DNA of 17,198 bases. Source: Anthropogastromicrobium sp052273485. Lineage in GTDB: Bacteria > Bacillota > Clostridia > Lachnospirales > Lachnospiraceae. Shown here piece by piece: positions 15,411-17,198 of this stretch. The stretch covers positions 1 through 17,198 of the forward strand of contig DAVZID010000067.1 in assembly GCA_052273485.1 (NCBI GenBank), in the 5' to 3' direction. The position numbers and the translations under genes are program-made. Positions within the stretch are counted from its first letter, which is position 1, and each line of letters begins with the position of its first letter. The notes below the pieces were generated by a model. That model was given only the letters and a program-made list of their open reading frames with translations, was not told the DNA's origin and did no database searches.

Positions 15411-15870
15411 ATGGGAAAGTATTTTGGAACCGATGGCTTCCGCAGAGAAGCCGGAATCACTTTGACTGCCGACCACGCCTACAAGGTTGGTCGCTTCCTC
15501 GGCTGGTACTATAACGCTCTGCGCGAGCGCAACGGCAACAACGAGCCTGCCCGCATTGTAATCGGCAAGGATACTCGTCGTAGCTCCTATATGTTCGAGT
15601 ATAGTCTGGTGGCGGGTCTGACCGCCTCCGGCGCAGACGCCTATCTGCTGCACGTCACCACCTCCCCCTTCTGTTGCCTACATCGCCCGTGTGGATGATT
15701 TTAATTGCGGCATCATGATTTCCGCCAGCCATAACCCGTATTACGACAACGGCATCAAGCTGATCGACTGCTACGGCGAAAAGATGCCCGAAGAAATCCT
15801 GCTGCTAGTTGAGGACTATATCGATGGCAAACTGCACGTGTTCGATAAGGATTGGCCGGGGTTGCCTGTT
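15411..15870 (+). pseudogene. glmM: Phosphoglucosamine mutase, frameshifted and truncated
   Basis: The N-terminal quarter to third of an alpha-D-phosphohexomutase. Frame 1 runs MGKYFGTDGFRREAGITLTADHAYKVGRFLG to ASGADAYLLHVTT; sense then continues in another frame as SVAYIARVDDFNCGIMISASHNPYYDNGIKLID, DYIDGKLHVFDKDWPGLP. The shift lies in the C5TT run near 15663-15670 and equals one extra base. The phosphoserine loop ISASHNP is intact, but the sugar- and phosphate-binding domains are lost: the full enzyme has about 450 residues and similarity stops near 15870. FGTDGFR and SASHNPYYDNGIK fit GlmM-type enzymes better than phosphomannomutases. No good ribosome site precedes the ATG. It cannot be functional, so an intact copy should exist elsewhere, since GlmM is needed for cell-wall synthesis. 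Confidence 0.82.
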
Positions 15871-16055
15871 GTGGTCAAGCTTTTTTGTAACACTTGTGGC
15901 TCATCAACAGCCAATGGTATGGGAAACCCACATTGCCGGACGTACTGACTTACCTGTTGCTTTGCCTTATCAGCATCAGGCTTTAGGGCGCGTAAAAGAG
16001 TATGCTTTTCCTTATATCTGGAGATGAATTCTTCTGCATTTGCGGTACAAAGCAA
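15816..16055 (-). pseudogene. 3'-truncated remnant of an unrecognised accessory gene
   Basis: The minus frame reads SLDTELLCTANAEEFISRYKE, then KHTLLRALKPDADKAKQQV and SQYVRQCGFPIPLAVDEP, which looks like real, helical, charged protein. It is open upstream to beyond 16100, into the end of the zinc-ribbon gene, but has no good start; the TTG at 16055 lacks a ribosome site. From about 15880 downward the frame is merely antisense to the phosphoglucosamine mutase fragment, so the gene is cut there and the two fragments are joined tail to tail. It directly follows the zinc-ribbon gene on the same strand and may have been a third gene of that operon. I do not recognise the family. Confidence 0.4.
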
Positions 16056-16080
16056 CTCGGTATCCAGCGATAAAGCCGAA

Positions 16081-16104
16081 TGACATAAGTGGATTTTTAT
16101 GTCA
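16081..16104. repeat. Perfect 8-bp inverted repeat next to the zinc-ribbon gene
   Basis: TGACATAA (16081-16088) and TTATGTCA (16097-16104) with an eight-base loop, 7 bases past the stop of the minus-strand zinc-ribbon gene. A weak U-rich stretch follows on the minus strand, so it may end or attenuate that transcript, or serve as a protein site. Confidence 0.4.
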
Positions 16105-16111
16105 TGTTCTC

Positions 16112-16312
16112 TTACTTGTACCGTATTACAGGCAGTTGCTTTATCTTGCAGCCAACCTTTTTGTGCTCAAGTGCAAAAACCATATCTGGAGTGCGTTCAA
16201 AGAAACCCATGTCACGTTTCCAGCTTGTCCCGCACTTGCAATGGAACAGCCCAATGAACTGCTGTTTCATCTTGCGCCCGCAGTTCAGGCAGAAACGCTT
16301 GCTTGCACCCAT
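16112..16312 (-). CDS. Small zinc-ribbon protein of accessory-element type
   Basis: 66 residues from the ATG at 16312, which follows the stop of the upstream gene by one base (TGATATG), so translation is probably coupled. A start six codons further upstream (TTG, 16330) is possible and would overlap that gene. The protein opens MGASKRFCLNCGRKMKQQFIG and continues LFHCKCGTSWKRDMGFFERTPDMVFALE; two Cys-x2-Cys/Cys-x-Cys pairs (CLNC, CKC) form a zinc ribbon. The C-terminus is basic. I recognise the pairing with the AT-hook-like gene before it as common in mobile DNA of gut Firmicutes, but know no function; nucleic-acid binding is a reasonable guess. The frame ends normally at a TAA. Confidence 0.7.
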   Translation of the reverse strand: MGASKRFCLNCGRKMKQQFIGLFHCKCGTSWKRDMGFFERTPDMVFALEHKKVGCKIKQLPVIRYK

Positions 16313-16313
16313 A

Positions 16314-16649
16314 TCACTGGAGCTTGGCAAGGATTTCTTCAGCAGTCATACCACTGGCCAACAGCTTCTTCAGTACATCTTCTGCTTCGCCTTTCTTTGC
16401 TTCTTCTGCTGCCTTTGCCTCGGCGGCAGCTTTTTTATTTTCGGCTTTGGTAAGTTCCTTGGTGGCGGCTTTCAATTCTGCTTTCTTGACTTTCAGCTGC
16501 GTTTTCAGATCATCGAGATTTGCAGTCAGCGTAGCAACCTCAGATTCGATTTTTTCCTTTTCAGCGGTCTTTTCTGCAACGACGGCTGCATAATCAACGC
16601 TGGCCTTTACAGTACGGACCTTATTCTTGCTTCCTTTGGGTCTTGCCAT
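16314..16649 (-). CDS. AT-hook-like, coiled-coil accessory protein
   Basis: 111 residues. It opens MARPKGSKNKVRTVK, where RPKGSKNK resembles an AT-hook, followed by a long alanine-, lysine- and glutamate-rich coiled coil (about 20-92) and a C-terminal GMTAEEILAKLQ helix. GGGAGGG lies 7 bases before the ATG and a sigma-70-type promoter lies further upstream. It is the first gene of the operon with the zinc-ribbon gene. Proteins of this layout accompany integrative and conjugative elements of Clostridia; a DNA-binding or nucleoid-type role is inferred, not shown. The plus-strand open frames opposite it are mirror images of its repetitive codons. Confidence 0.75.
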   Translation of the reverse strand: MARPKGSKNKVRTVKASVDYAAVVAEKTAEKEKIESEVATLTANLDDLKTQLKVKKAELKAATKELTKAENKKAAAEAKAAEEAKKGEAEDVLKKLLASGMTAEEILAKLQ

Positions 16650-16690
16650 AATGATACCCTCCCATACAGTGAAATAATTTGATGCTTATA

Positions 16691-16719
16691 AGTATATTTC
16701 CAAATAGTCAGAATTGCAA
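16691..16719 (-). promoter_or_regulatory. Sigma-70-type promoter of the AT-hook/zinc-ribbon operon
   Basis: On the minus strand TTGCAA (16714-16719) and TATACT (16691-16696) are separated by exactly 17 bases, about 42 bases before the ATG at 16649. Both boxes differ from consensus by one or two bases. Confidence 0.7.
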
Positions 16720-16746
16720 TAGGTAACCTGAGCCGTTTTCAACTGC

Positions 16747-16783
16747 CAACGCAAATCTTATTCGGTATGTCCGAAAGTCGTTG
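16747..16783 (+). other. Nested hairpin in the intergenic region
   Basis: CAACG (16747-16751) with CGTTG (16779-16783) encloses TTCGG (16761-16765) with CCGAA (16771-16775) around a five-base loop. Together with the terminator hairpin at 16865-16911 it gives the plus strand a structured look. No convincing plus-strand promoter was found, so a small RNA is only a possibility. Confidence 0.35.
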
Positions 16784-16864
16784 CAAATGTATTCCTTCAA
16801 TGGTAACAATCATGGAGATTAGCGTTTATCTGGAGAGTGCCAAAGGATAAATAGAAGCAACATT

Positions 16865-16911
16865 AAAGCCGTTCACCGCGCAGGTTCTCCAGCGTGGCGA
16901 ACGGCTTTTTT
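16865..16911 (+). terminator. Strong hairpin terminator (probably bidirectional)
   Basis: AAAGCCGTTC (16865-16874) pairs perfectly with GAACGGCTTT (16899-16908), extended inward by further G-C pairing, and is followed on the plus strand by a run of six T (16906-16911). On the minus strand the hairpin follows the regulator gene's stop by 17 bases with only a short TTTAAT tail. It would end the regulator transcript and, more strongly, anything reading in from the plus strand. Confidence 0.75.
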
Positions 16912-16924
16912 GCTGCCTCCATAT

Positions 16925-17128
16925 TTACAAGTATGAGGAATCGAAGAAGTCTTTTAATGTGATTTCCAAGCCCTGACAGATTCTTTCAATCGTCTCTACG
17001 CTTAACTGCCCTCCCCGACGGGCGGTGGTTTGAATCGTGGAGTACGATATTCCGCATTTCTTTGCCAACACACACAGATTCATATCACGCTCCTGCATCA
17101 AATCCTGAACACGCTTGATTGTATCCAC
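16925..17128 (-). CDS. Short XRE-type helix-turn-helix regulator
   Basis: 67 residues from a GTG at 17128, chosen because GGGAGGGG (17134-17141) lies 5 bases before it; the ATG at 17143 overlaps that ribosome site and is unlikely. The protein is little more than one DNA-binding domain: VDTIKRVQDLMQERDMNLCV, then LAKKCGISYSTIQTTARRGG (the turn and recognition helix) and SVETIERICQGLEITLKDFF. Such small Cro/CI-like proteins control mobile-element or accessory operons. It is transcribed in the same direction as the AT-hook operon, 275 bases upstream of it, but a terminator and a separate promoter lie between, so it may act on that promoter or on its own. Confidence 0.85.
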   Translation of the reverse strand: MDTIKRVQDLMQERDMNLCVLAKKCGISYSTIQTTARRGGQLSVETIERICQGLEITLKDFFDSSYL

Positions 17129-17150
17129 GAAAACCCCTCCCATCTTTTTA

Positions 17151-17168
17151 GTTCAAAACTTTTCCAAC
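17151..17168. promoter_or_regulatory. Imperfect dyad upstream of the XRE regulator
   Basis: GTTCAAAACTTTTCCAAC is partly self-complementary (GTT/AAC ends and AAAA/TTTT core, 12 of 18 positions) and lies about 10 bases before the ribosome site of the regulator gene. It could be its autoregulatory operator. Evidence is weak. Confidence 0.25.
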
Positions 17169-17198
17169 AATCTCGAATCTTTGCTCTGGAGATATAAG

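Noticed and set aside
16089..16682. Plus-strand open frames of 137, 197 and 96 codons opposite the accessory genes
   Set aside because: They arise from the repetitive Lys/Glu/Ala codons of the AT-hook-like gene read backwards (Phe, Cys, Leu, Ser-rich) and lack ribosome sites.
1..17198. CRISPR arrays, tRNA or rRNA genes
   Set aside because: No regularly spaced repeats and no recognisable tRNA or rRNA sequence were seen.

Overview
The window looks like chromosome of a low-to-mid GC gut Firmicute, most likely a Lachnospiraceae-type Clostridium relative. Evidence is strong AGGAGG-type ribosome sites, frequent TTG and GTG starts, an EpsF-like glycosyltransferase, a CDP-glycerol glycerophosphotransferase and an IS110 fragment typical of such genomes. 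The genus cannot be fixed from the sequence alone.

Region 1 (1-13305) is a long one-direction cell-surface polysaccharide operon of the Wzx/Wzy type. In order: a membrane-anchored metallophosphoesterase (its 5' end lies before the window), two paralogous two-pass membrane proteins of the polysaccharide co-polymerase type, a family 2 glycosyltransferase, an EpsF-like family 4 glycosyltransferase, an acyltransferase-3, a Wzx-like flippase, a Wzy-like polymerase, a second family 2 glycosyltransferase and a TagB/TagF-like CDP-glycerol glycerophosphotransferase. Together they would assemble a lipid-linked repeat unit, decorate it with acyl and glycerol-phosphate groups, flip it, polymerise it and control chain length. 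The initiating phosphoglycosyl transferase and any tyrosine kinase are not in the window. Two points stand out: the second co-polymerase carries a C-terminal degenerate GGDEF domain (GVGQF in place of GGDEF), and the polymerase appears split from its proper start by a T8 tract.

Region 2 (13306-16110) is a scar of joined fragments: a histidine-kinase ATPase-domain remnant, the first ~31 codons plus left end of an IS110-family element (minus strand, with a possible bridge-RNA region), an intact nucleotide-sugar dehydrogenase (Ugd-like), and a frameshifted, truncated phosphoglucosamine mutase joined tail-to-tail to the remnant of a minus-strand gene. Only the dehydrogenase looks functional; it could supply UDP-glucuronate or a similar sugar to the polymer.

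Region 3 (16112-17198) is minus-strand accessory DNA of the kind carried by integrative elements: a short XRE-type regulator, then an operon of an AT-hook-like/coiled-coil protein and a small zinc-ribbon protein with a clear sigma-70 promoter. The 275-base gap between them holds a strong hairpin terminator and a nested hairpin on the plus strand. I saw no tRNA, rRNA or CRISPR array.
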